From an uncultured Clostridium sp. (GTDB taxonomy: Bacteria > Bacillota > Clostridia > TANB77 > CAG-508): a stretch of 64,000 nt of DNA. This document shows positions 56,659 through 64,000 of the stretch, piece after piece. A program made the position numbers and the translations under genes. Where the stretch lies: the NCBI GenBank assembly GCA_946497695.1, contig CAMMLJ010000006.1, positions 1 through 64,000 on the forward strand. Reading direction: 5' to 3'. Below the pieces are notes generated by a model. The model did no database searches, was not told the origin of the DNA, and was given only the letters and a program-made list of their open reading frames with translations. How positions within the stretch are numbered: the stretch's first letter is position 1; each line of letters begins with the position of its first letter.

Positions 56659-58629
56659 ATGAAAAGAAAATATTTAAATGATGCTATTATAGGAAATAGA
56701 AAGATGATTGCTAGTTTGTCAGAAAAAGGAGAGCTGCTAAGATTAAGCTATCCAACGGCAGACTATAGACAGTTTATAGATTATTATGAAACAGGTGTAA
56801 AGATAAATGATTCAGCATTAATTAGCCTTCATAATGATATAAATAATGTTTATAATCAATATTATTCTACTGACACAAATGTATTAAATACAGAAATAGA
56901 AAACACATATTTTAAGCTTAATATGAAACAAGAAGACTTTATACCAATGAAAAAGGATGTATTAATAAGAAGATATACATTTACAAATTATAATAAAATA
57001 GATTTGGATGTGAAATTTTTAATAGAATCAAAATTATTTTCAAATTTAAATAATATGGTTGGAGCTAGAATATGTGATAATGCTATGATTCAATATAGCC
57101 ATGATTTTGCTATGACAACATTTTCTAATATGACAATATATAGTTATCAATTAAATAATGTAGATGAAACTATTTCTTCTGGAGTAATAAAAGATAAAGA
57201 TTATATAGCAATGTCTAATCATTCTGCAATAGCCTATGATGTAGGGGTATTAAGACCGGGCGAATCTAAAGAATTTAATGTATACATATACATAAATAAA
57301 AATTATAAGGTTGATGTATTAGATGATTTAATAAAAGAAATAGACGAAATAAAAGAGTATGATACTTTAAGATTAATGATGGATACAAAAGCTTATTGGA
57401 GAAAATATGTAAAAAAACATGAAGTGCTAAAAGTAAAAGATTATGGCGAAATATATAATGCAAAAATACAGAAAATCTTAAGAAGAACAATTTTATTATT
57501 TCCTTTATTAGTTAATGAGGATACAGGAGGAATAATTGCAGCATTAGAAGTCGATGAAGAAAAAGATTTATGTGGAAGATATGCTTATTGCTGGCCAAGA
57601 GATGCTGTAACTATTTCACAAGCACTAGATATGGTAGGAATGTACAAAGATGCAGATAATTTTTATAATATTTTCTTAAGAAAAACTCAAAGTCAAAATG
57701 GAATGTGGGAACAACGTTTTTATACAGATGGAAGACTAGCTCCTTGTTGGGGATATCAAATAGATGAAACAGGAAGTGTAGTTGCAGGATTATATCAACA
57801 TTTTAAAATAAAAGAATTTAGACTTAACAAAAGAGATATGGATCTATTAAAAAATAATTTGGCTATGTGCGAAAATGCAGTTGAATTCTTAAAGAAATAT
57901 ATGGATCATTTATTAAATAGAGATGAAGATAAAGAAGAAGCTTTAGAGACAAAATATAGCTATTTAGACAGAAGTCAAATATATAAACATGTAAGTTATG
58001 ACTTATGGGAAATGAACGAAGGAGTACATTTATATTCTTTATCTGCAATATATGCTGCTTTTAGTGCAATGGAATTAATTTATAAAGAATTACAAAAGGA
58101 CAATAAAAAATTTAAATTACCAGAAGACTATAATGAATTGTCAGCATATAAAGAATTAATAAAAAAATATATACTAGATAATTTATGTGATAAAAATCAA
58201 AATATATTAAAAAGAAATATTAAAGACAATAATATGGATATTAGTATAATGGGAACAATTACACCATTTAATGTGTTTGATCCAAATGATAAATTAATAC
58301 AAAATACAGTTCAAAAGATTAATTTAACATTAAGAACATATACAGGTGGATATTTAAGATTTGAACATGATGCTTATATGGGTGGAAAAAATCCATGGCC
58401 AATAGCAACTTTGTGGATGTATATTTATTATAAAAAAATTGGAGCAACAAAAGAAGCTAATGAATGTTTAAAATTTGTAATAGACACAGCTACACCTTTA
58501 GGTCTATTAGCAGAGCAAATCGATAATGAAAAAATGAAATCTAAATGGGTAATAGGTTTAGGATGGTCACATGCAATGTTTGTGCTATCATTAGGAATAG
58601 ATGAATTATTAAACAAAAACCAAAGATAA
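56659..58629 (+). CDS. Glycoside hydrolase family 15 protein (glucoamylase-like)
   Basis: The 656-residue protein has an N-terminal beta-sandwich (1-250) and a C-terminal (alpha/alpha)6 barrel. The barrel shows GRYAYCWPRDAVTISQALDM, a candidate general acid Glu in YDLWEMNEGVH near residue 452, and WVIGLGWSHAMFVLS. No signal peptide is present, so it should act on intracellular alpha-glucans or trehalose-like sugars; substrate is inference. AAAGGAG precedes the ATG. The gene sits in an otherwise nucleic-acid-related operon. Confidence 0.9.
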   Translation: MKRKYLNDAIIGNRKMIASLSEKGELLRLSYPTADYRQFIDYYETGVKINDSALISLHNDINNVYNQYYSTDTNVLNTEIENTYFKLNMKQEDFIPMKKDVLIRRYTFTNYNKIDLDVKFLIESKLFSNLNNMVGARICDNAMIQYSHDFAMTTFSNMTIYSYQLNNVDETISSGVIKDKDYIAMSNHSAIAYDVGVLRPGESKEFNVYIYINKNYKVDVLDDLIKEIDEIKEYDTLRLMMDTKAYWRKYVKKHEVLKVKDYGEIYNAKIQKILRRTILLFPLLVNEDTGGIIAALEVDEEKDLCGRYAYCWPRDAVTISQALDMVGMYKDADNFYNIFLRKTQSQNGMWEQRFYTDGRLAPCWGYQIDETGSVVAGLYQHFKIKEFRLNKRDMDLLKNNLAMCENAVEFLKKYMDHLLNRDEDKEEALETKYSYLDRSQIYKHVSYDLWEMNEGVHLYSLSAIYAAFSAMELIYKELQKDNKKFKLPEDYNELSAYKELIKKYILDNLCDKNQNILKRNIKDNNMDISIMGTITPFNVFDPNDKLIQNTVQKINLTLRTYTGGYLRFEHDAYMGGKNPWPIATLWMYIYYKKIGATKEANECLKFVIDTATPLGLLAEQIDNEKMKSKWVIGLGWSHAMFVLSLGIDELLNKNQR

Positions 58630-58664
58630 AAATATAGTGCAAGAGTTTGTAAAGAAGGAGCAAT

Positions 58665-60023
58665 ATGAAAGCAAAAACAATTTTTGTGTGTAATGAATGT
58701 GGATATGAATCTGCAAAATGGATGGGAAAATGCCCAGCTTGTAATTCATGGAATACATTTTTCGAAGAAAAAATTTCTACAAAAGTAGAAAGTGGAAAAA
58801 GAGAAAAGAAAATTCAGGAAGCACCAAAGCCTTTAAATAGTTATGTTGGTCAAGATGCGCAAAGAACTTCTACTGGATATGCAGAACTTGATAGAGTTCT
58901 AGGAGGTGGATTAGTAAAAGGATCTTTAGTATTAGTAGGTGGAGAGCCAGGTATAGGAAAATCTACTTTAATACTACAACTTTGCGACAAAGTTAAAGGA
59001 GAAGGAAAGGTTTTATATGTTTCTGGGGAAGAGTCTGCAGAGCAAATAAAATTAAGAGCAGATAGATTAAATATTAAAAATGATGATATTTTGTTTTTAG
59101 GTGAAACAGATATAGATATTATTGATCAGAATATAGAAGAATTAAATCCGAAATTAGTAATAATAGATTCTATGCAAACAATGTATTCAGAAGAGATTTC
59201 TTCTGCACCAGGAAGTGTAAGCCAAGTAAGAGAAATAACAAGTAGGATAATGAAAATTTGTAAATCTAGAAAAATTACAACTATAATTATTGGACATGTT
59301 ACAAAAGATGGGAATATAGCAGGTCCAAGAGTTTTGGAACATATGGTAGATACAGTATTATACATAGAAGGCGAAAGGTATTTTTCTTATAGAATGGTAA
59401 GAGGTGTAAAAAATAGATTTGGATCTACTAATGAAGTTGGAATGTTTGAGATGCAAGAAAAAGGAATGGTAGAAATAACAAACCCATCATCAATTTTAAT
59501 TTCTGAAAGAGATGATAATCCATCTGGTTCTGTTGTAGTTGCAACAGTGGAAGGAACAAGACCTTTATTAGTAGAATTACAAGCATTAGTTACACAAAGT
59601 GTATTTGGGCTTCCAAGAAGAACTGCAAATGGAATAGATTATAATAGATTAACATTGTTAGTAGCAGTAATGGAGAAAAAAGCAGGATTTATGCTAGGAA
59701 ATCAGGATGTTTATTTAAATGTTGTAGGAGGAATTAAAGTAAATGAACCTGCACTAGATTTAGGAATAATTTTAGCTACTGCATCAAGCTTTAAAAATGT
59801 AAGTATTCCAAAAGGAGTAATTGCATTAGGAGAAGTAGGTTTAACTGGAGAAGTACGTACAATTAATATGATGGAAAAAAGACTAAAAGAGGCAGAAAGA
59901 TTAGGGTTTAAAAAAAGTATAATACCAGAAAATAACAAAAAACTATTGAAAGAATCATATAAATTGGATATAATTGGTGTGAAAAATATTAACGAGGCCA
60001 TGAAAGCGATTGGACTACGATAG
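58665..60023 (+). CDS. radA: DNA repair protein RadA
   Basis: RadA is a RecA-like, hexameric helicase that drives branch migration in recombinational repair. The 452-residue product has a zinc finger (Cys9, 12, 23, 26), Walker A GGEPGIGKST near residue 95, the RadA motif KNRFGSTNE near 248 and a C-terminal Lon-like domain. GAAGGAG precedes the ATG. disA follows, the conserved Firmicutes pair. Confidence 0.97.
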   Translation: MKAKTIFVCNECGYESAKWMGKCPACNSWNTFFEEKISTKVESGKREKKIQEAPKPLNSYVGQDAQRTSTGYAELDRVLGGGLVKGSLVLVGGEPGIGKSTLILQLCDKVKGEGKVLYVSGEESAEQIKLRADRLNIKNDDILFLGETDIDIIDQNIEELNPKLVIIDSMQTMYSEEISSAPGSVSQVREITSRIMKICKSRKITTIIIGHVTKDGNIAGPRVLEHMVDTVLYIEGERYFSYRMVRGVKNRFGSTNEVGMFEMQEKGMVEITNPSSILISERDDNPSGSVVVATVEGTRPLLVELQALVTQSVFGLPRRTANGIDYNRLTLLVAVMEKKAGFMLGNQDVYLNVVGGIKVNEPALDLGIILATASSFKNVSIPKGVIALGEVGLTGEVRTINMMEKRLKEAERLGFKKSIIPENNKKLLKESYKLDIIGVKNINEAMKAIGLR

Positions 60024-60058
60024 TTCATAAGATGTAAGGCAGAAAGGGTTGGTAACAA

Positions 60059-61135
60059 GTGAGAATCAGCAAAAAAGATGAAGTTACAGACATACTAAAG
60101 TTAATTTCACCTGGAACACCAATAAGAGAAGGACTAGATAATATTTTAAAAGCCAAAACAGGAGCATTATTAGTATTTTCTGATACTAAGGAAGTTTTAG
60201 ACATAGTAGATGGTGGTTTTTTTATAGATGAAGAATATACTTCATCTAAATTATATGAACTTGCTAAAATGGACGGTGCAATAGTATTAAGTTCAGATTT
60301 AAAAAGAATATTATATGCAAATGCACAGCTAATTCCATCACCGGAAATTCCAACTAAAGAAACTGGAACTCGTCATAGAACTGCAGAAAGAACAGCAAAA
60401 CAAACAGGCTCATTAGTAATTAGTATTTCACAAAGAAGAAATATAATTACAGTATTTAAAGGAAATTTAAGATATACAATACAAGATTCATCAACTATTT
60501 TAAACAGAACAAACCAAGCCTTACAAACATTAGAAAAATATAAAAAAGTATTTGACAGTAAATTAAATATATTAAATGAATATGAATTTAATGATATTGT
60601 TACTTTAGATAATGTAATAACAGCAATACAAAGAGCAGAAATGGTTATGAAAATAGTAGATGAAGTAAAAAGAGGAATTTCCGAATTAGGACAAGATGGT
60701 AGACTTATAAGTATGCAATTAGAAGAATTAGTTGGTGGATTGGAAAGAGAAGAACTTTTAATAATAAAAGATTATCTAGGAAAAGGAACAAATAAAACAG
60801 AAGATGAAGCATTAGATGAAATAATTGCATTACCATACGAAGATCTTTTAAAAGCATCTTCAATAGCGAAAATTTTAGGGTACGAAAATTTTGATAATTA
60901 TGATGAAGTAGGAGTTTATACAAGAGGTTATAGAATATTAAGCAAAATTCCAAGAGTACCTAATAACATAGTAGAAAATTTAGTGAAATCTTTTAAATCT
61001 TTTCAACATATTCTAGCTGCTGATATTCCAGAACTTGATGAAGTAGAAGGGATAGGAGAAGTAAGAGCTAAAACAATAAAACAATCATTAAAGAGAATGC
61101 AAGAACAATTTGTTTTTGATAATGCTTTAATTTAA
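60059..61135 (+). CDS. disA: DNA integrity scanning protein, diadenylate cyclase DisA
   Basis: DisA makes the second messenger c-di-AMP and senses branched DNA. The 358-residue product starts with GTG after AAAGGG. The cyclase domain has KMDGAIVLSSDLKRILYANA and GTRHRTAERTAKQTGSLVIS; helical and HhH DNA-binding domains follow (LDEVEGIGEVRAKTIKQSL). RadA is known to inhibit DisA in Bacillus, which fits the gene pair. Confidence 0.97.
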   Translation: MRISKKDEVTDILKLISPGTPIREGLDNILKAKTGALLVFSDTKEVLDIVDGGFFIDEEYTSSKLYELAKMDGAIVLSSDLKRILYANAQLIPSPEIPTKETGTRHRTAERTAKQTGSLVISISQRRNIITVFKGNLRYTIQDSSTILNRTNQALQTLEKYKKVFDSKLNILNEYEFNDIVTLDNVITAIQRAEMVMKIVDEVKRGISELGQDGRLISMQLEELVGGLEREELLIIKDYLGKGTNKTEDEALDEIIALPYEDLLKASSIAKILGYENFDNYDEVGVYTRGYRILSKIPRVPNNIVENLVKSFKSFQHILAADIPELDEVEGIGEVRAKTIKQSLKRMQEQFVFDNALI

Positions 61136-61150
61136 TTAGGAGGATAACGA

Positions 61151-61915
61151 ATGAAAACAAAAAGAATAATTATGATTATAGCAATTATATTAGTAATTGT
61201 ATTAATAGGATTAGTAGGATATACAATTTATCAAAAAGCAACATTTACAAAACAAAATCCGGTTGCAACAATGGAAATAGAAGGATTAGGTACAATGAAA
61301 ATAGAGTTATACCCAGATCAAGCACCAAATACAGTAGCTAATTTTATTACTTTAGCAAATAGAGGATTCTATGATGGATTAACATTTCATAGAATAGTAA
61401 AAGACTTCATGGTACAAGGTGGAGATAAAGAAGGAACAGGATCAGGTGCACCAACATTATCAGATATAAAAGATGGTGGGTCAACTACTGAAACTTATGC
61501 TATTAGAGGAGAATTTGTACAAAACGGATTTAATCAAAATACTTTAAGACATGAAAAAGGTGTAATATCTATGGCAAGATCTGATTATAGCCAAATGGGA
61601 TTATATGAAGAAGGATATAATTCAGCAGGATCACAATTCTTTATAATGACAGGAGATAATGCAAGTTTAAATGGTTATTATGCAGCTTTTGGAAAAGTAA
61701 TAGAAGGAATGGATGTACTAGATAAATTAAATGAAACAGAGGTAACAACATCTGAAGATTCTTCAGATTCAGAAGCAAGTACACCAGTTAATCCACCAGT
61801 AATAACAAGTGTAAGAGTAGATACTTTTGGAGTAAACTATGGAGCACCAGAAACAGTAACACCATTTGATTATAATTCTTATTTACAACAATTATATAGC
61901 GGAATGAGCTATTAA
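61151..61915 (+). CDS. Membrane-anchored cyclophilin-type peptidyl-prolyl isomerase
   Basis: The 254-residue protein has a basic start and one membrane helix (about residues 5-26), then a cyclophilin domain facing outside. Signatures are TVANFITLANRGFYDGLTFH, RIVKDFMVQGGDKEGTGSG and SAGSQFFIMTG. A Ser/Glu-rich stretch near 195-210 interrupts the end of the domain. It probably aids folding of secreted proteins. AGGAGG precedes the ATG, 15 nt after disA. A REP-like repeat follows the stop. Confidence 0.92.
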   Translation: MKTKRIIMIIAIILVIVLIGLVGYTIYQKATFTKQNPVATMEIEGLGTMKIELYPDQAPNTVANFITLANRGFYDGLTFHRIVKDFMVQGGDKEGTGSGAPTLSDIKDGGSTTETYAIRGEFVQNGFNQNTLRHEKGVISMARSDYSQMGLYEEGYNSAGSQFFIMTGDNASLNGYYAAFGKVIEGMDVLDKLNETEVTTSEDSSDSEASTPVNPPVITSVRVDTFGVNYGAPETVTPFDYNSYLQQLYSGMSY

Positions 61916-61920
61916 AAAAA

Positions 61921-61947
61921 AGGATTTGGGGACGTTCCTTAAATCCC
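61921..61947 (+). repeat. REP-like repeat, copy 5
   Basis: AGGATTT, core GGGGACGTTCC and TTAAATCCC form a 27-nt unit starting 6 nt after the cyclophilin stop. Confidence 0.82.
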
Positions 61948-61964
61948 GATTTTTGTATAATAAG

Positions 61965-61990
61965 AAAATTTTCTTATGAGGAAAATTTTT
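61965..61990 (+). terminator. AT-rich hairpin terminator after the cyclophilin gene
   Basis: AAAATTTTC (61965-61973) pairs with GAAAATTTT (61981-61989), followed by TT. It is a weak stem; the adjacent repeat may help. Confidence 0.5.
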
Positions 61991-62045
61991 TGTAAAATAA
62001 ATAGAATGTGTTTCATATAATATTATATAAGAGAGGTAATGTTAT

Positions 62046-63194
62046 ATGAAAACAATATACTTTGACCATGCAGCTACAACTGCGGTCGCACCAGAAGTAA
62101 AAGAGACAATGGAACCATATTTTTGTGAAAATTATGGTAATGCTTCATCATTATATGAGCTTGGTTATAAATCCAAGGAAGCAATAAATATAGCAAGGGG
62201 AAATGTAGCAAGAACAATAAATGCTAAAACAAACGAGATATATTTTACCTCTTGTGGTAGCGAAAGTGATAATTTAGCAATTAAAGGTGTTGCAAGAGCA
62301 CACAGACAAAATGGAAATCACATTATTACAAGTAGAATAGAGCATCCAGCAGTTTTAAATACTTGTAAGCAACTGGAGAAAGAAGGATTTAGGGTAACCT
62401 ATTTAAATGTTGACAAAAATGGATTTATAGATTTAGAAGAATTAACAAATAGTATTAATTCAAGAACTATTTTAGTATCCATTATGTTTGCCAACAATGA
62501 AGTAGGAACTATAGAACCTATAAAAGAAATTTCTAGAATTGTTCATAGTAACAATGCAATATTTCATACAGATGCAGTTCAGGCAGTGGGAAATATAAAA
62601 ATAGATGTGAAAGAAATGGGGATAGATTTATTATCAATGTCCGCCCATAAGTTCTATGGGCCAAAAGGGGTAGGTGCTTTATATGTAAGAGATAATATAG
62701 ATTTTATACAATTACAAAATGGCGGGCATCAAGAAAATAATAAAAGAGCAGGAACTGAAAATGTAGCAGGTATTGTTGGATTAGGTAAAGCAATTGAAAT
62801 GGCTAATGACAATGTTATCCAAAATAACAAAAAAATATTAAATTTACGAAATTATTGTATGGAGCAAATAAAAAATAGAATACCATATATAAGAATAAAT
62901 GGTGATTTAAATAGTAGATTACCAGGAAATATAAATATTTCTTTTTTATATGTAAATGGTAAAGATTTGGTAAAACTATTAGCAAAGAAAGGAATATGTG
63001 CTTCTAGCGGTTCTGCTTGTAGTAGTGGACTGCCACAACCATCACATGTATTGCTTGCAATGGGGCTAAGTGAAGACATCGCAAGTAGTGCGTTAAGAAT
63101 AACATTAGGAAAAGAAAATACAAAAGAAGAGATAGACTATTTCGTAGATGAATTAGAAAAAATAGTTGTAAATTTAAGAACAGAAAGATATTAA
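62046..63194 (+). CDS. Cysteine desulfurase (NifS/IscS family)
   Basis: This PLP enzyme takes sulfur from cysteine for iron-sulfur clusters or tRNA thiolation. The 382-residue product has YFDHAATTAVAPEV, HTDAVQAVGNI, the PLP Lys in SAHKFYGPKG near 202 and the catalytic Cys325 in GSACSSG. The short active-site loop places it with NifS/IscS-type enzymes. The usual partners (mnmA, iscU, rrf2) are not in view. GAGAGG precedes the ATG. Confidence 0.95.
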   Translation: MKTIYFDHAATTAVAPEVKETMEPYFCENYGNASSLYELGYKSKEAINIARGNVARTINAKTNEIYFTSCGSESDNLAIKGVARAHRQNGNHIITSRIEHPAVLNTCKQLEKEGFRVTYLNVDKNGFIDLEELTNSINSRTILVSIMFANNEVGTIEPIKEISRIVHSNNAIFHTDAVQAVGNIKIDVKEMGIDLLSMSAHKFYGPKGVGALYVRDNIDFIQLQNGGHQENNKRAGTENVAGIVGLGKAIEMANDNVIQNNKKILNLRNYCMEQIKNRIPYIRINGDLNSRLPGNINISFLYVNGKDLVKLLAKKGICASSGSACSSGLPQPSHVLLAMGLSEDIASSALRITLGKENTKEEIDYFVDELEKIVVNLRTERY

Positions 63195-63210
63195 ATAAAT
63201 ATATAATCAA

Positions 63211-63242
63211 AAAAGAGAAAGTAGTTTTCTACTTTCTCTTTT
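63211..63242. terminator. Bidirectional terminator after the cysteine desulfurase gene
   Basis: A perfect 14-bp stem (63211-63224 with 63229-63242, loop TTTT) has A-run and T-run flanks. Confidence 0.88.
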
Positions 63243-63253
63243 AAAACATAAAA

Positions 63254-63287
63254 ATCGGGATTTAAGGAACGTCCCCAAAATCCCGAT
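63254..63287. repeat. REP-like repeat, copy 6
   Basis: This is the best-preserved copy. ATCGGGATTT and AAATCCCGAT arms (10-11 bp) flank GGAACGTCCCC. It lies between the convergent desulfurase and SPFH genes, 10 nt from the SPFH stop. Confidence 0.85.
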
Positions 63288-63296
63288 TGATTGATT

Positions 63297-64000
63297 TTAT
63301 TGATCTTTTGCATTATCTTTTAATTTTTTTTCTACTGCTTTTTTTTCGCCATCTTTAATAACTTCAGTAGCAGCTCCTAAACCACTTAATGCAGCTGTTG
63401 CTTCGAAAGGAATAAATACTTTATTAGCATCACCTTTAGCAACTTCTTCAAGAGCTTCTAAAGATTTAATTTGAATAAGTTTTTCGTCTGGATCAGCTTT
63501 TTTAATTGCTGCATAAACCATTCTTACTTCTTCTGCTTTAGCTTCGGCTACTTTTCTAATTGCTTCAGCTTCACCGGCAGCTCTTCTAATTTGAGCTTCT
63601 TTATCAGCTTCTGCCTCTAAGATAGCTGCAGCTTTTTTACCTTCAGCAAGTGTAATTGCAGATTGTCTTTCACCTTCAGATTGTAGAATCAAAGCTCTTT
63701 TATTTCTTTCTGCATTCATTTGTTTTTCCATTGCATCTCTGATATCTTCTGGTGGATTAATATCTTTAATTTCAACTCTATCTATTTTACAACCCCATTT
63801 ATCTGTTGCCTCATCCAAAATAGATCTTAATTTTTGGTTTATTAAATCTCTTGAACTAAATGTTTCGTCTAATGTCATTTTACCAACAATATCACGAATT
63901 GTTGTAATTGCCAAATATTCAATACCTTTCTTTAGAGATTGAATTTCATAAACTGCTTTTGCAGGATCTGTTATTTGGTAGAACACAACAGTATCTATTG
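63297..64000 (-). CDS. SPFH/stomatin-like protein, N-terminal part cut by window edge
   Basis: The frame is open to the window edge and encodes about 234 C-terminal residues of a stomatin-type membrane scaffold protein. Visible are VVFYQITDPAKAVYEIQSLK, TTIRDIVGKMTLDETFSSRD and WGCKIDRVEIKDINPPEDIR, then a long Ala/Glu-rich coiled coil and a Lys-rich end. The membrane anchor and the start lie outside the window. Such proteins organise membrane domains and are often paired with an NfeD protein, which would lie beyond the edge. Confidence 0.92.
   Translation of the reverse strand, partial: IDTVVFYQITDPAKAVYEIQSLKKGIEYLAITTIRDIVGKMTLDETFSSRDLINQKLRSILDEATDKWGCKIDRVEIKDINPPEDIRDAMEKQMNAERNKRALILQSEGERQSAITLAEGKKAAAILEAEADKEAQIRRAAGEAEAIRKVAEAKAEEVRMVYAAIKKADPDEKLIQIKSLEALEEVAKGDANKVFIPFEATAALSGLGAATEVIKDGEKKAVEKKLKDNAKDQ

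Overview
The window is a 64-kb piece of a very AT-rich Bacillota chromosome. Several features point to a Clostridia-type, probably anaerobic and at least ancestrally spore-forming organism: zinc-type S14, S4 and L36, a clostridial S10-spc-alpha ribosomal operon, a glmS ribozyme, CIRCE sites at groESL, a DUF4364 protein, and the sporulation-associated genes ylbJ, yaaL and bofA. No rRNA or tRNA gene, CRISPR array, prophage or intact transposase was found. I cannot name the species; an uncultured gut-type Clostridia lineage is a guess.

Layout. 1-3.4 kb: start of an HtrA protease (minus strand, cut by the window edge), a small membrane protein, rnhB and pdp. 3.5-9.2 kb: ylbJ with a small partner (minus strand), then mfd and an rRNA methyltransferase. 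9.3-11.6 kb: a DUF4364 regulator, a membrane J-domain protein and ldh. 11.7-28.3 kb: one long ribosomal/secretion/transcription cluster (rpsJ to rplQ, including secY, adk, map, infA and rpoA), with a strong promoter at 11675-11703 and a strong terminator at 28269-28324. rpmD (L30) is absent from it. 28.3-32.3 kb: a CaCA exchanger, yaaL-bofA, an aldo/keto reductase pseudogene and glmS with its ribozyme. 32.7-39.4 kb: uvrC, unknown membrane proteins, deoD and pyrG. 39.5-43.5 kb: a lone ABC exporter and groESL. 43.5-50.8 kb: two tiny Cys-rich proteins, mutL-miaA, an HlyD-like protein, sepF, divIVA, rsmD and a coiled-coil protein. 51-64 kb: ftsK/spoIIIE, a large unknown protein, a beta-CASP nuclease, a GH15 enzyme, radA-disA, a cyclophilin, a cysteine desulfurase and the end of an SPFH protein.

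The protein-coding content is mostly housekeeping: translation, secretion, protein folding, DNA repair (mfd, uvrC, mutL, radA, disA), division and chromosome segregation, and nucleotide salvage. What is unusual lies mainly between the genes. (i) A REP-like palindromic repeat with core GGGGACGTTCC occurs at six loci, each at or overlapping the 3' end of a gene, and twice supplies the last codons or stop region. (ii) The ribosomal operon is interrupted by several long, structured spacers, including a possible attenuator leader and a hairpin module duplicated before rpsJ and rplC. (iii) Two CIRCE-like operators stand in tandem at groESL. (iv) A structured element with competing hairpins, bounded by 15-nt direct repeats, precedes ftsK. 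(v) Two paralogous 40-residue Cys-rich membrane proteins are encoded next to mutL. I saw no convincing new defence or metabolic system; the RNA elements and the repeat family are the best candidates for something undescribed.
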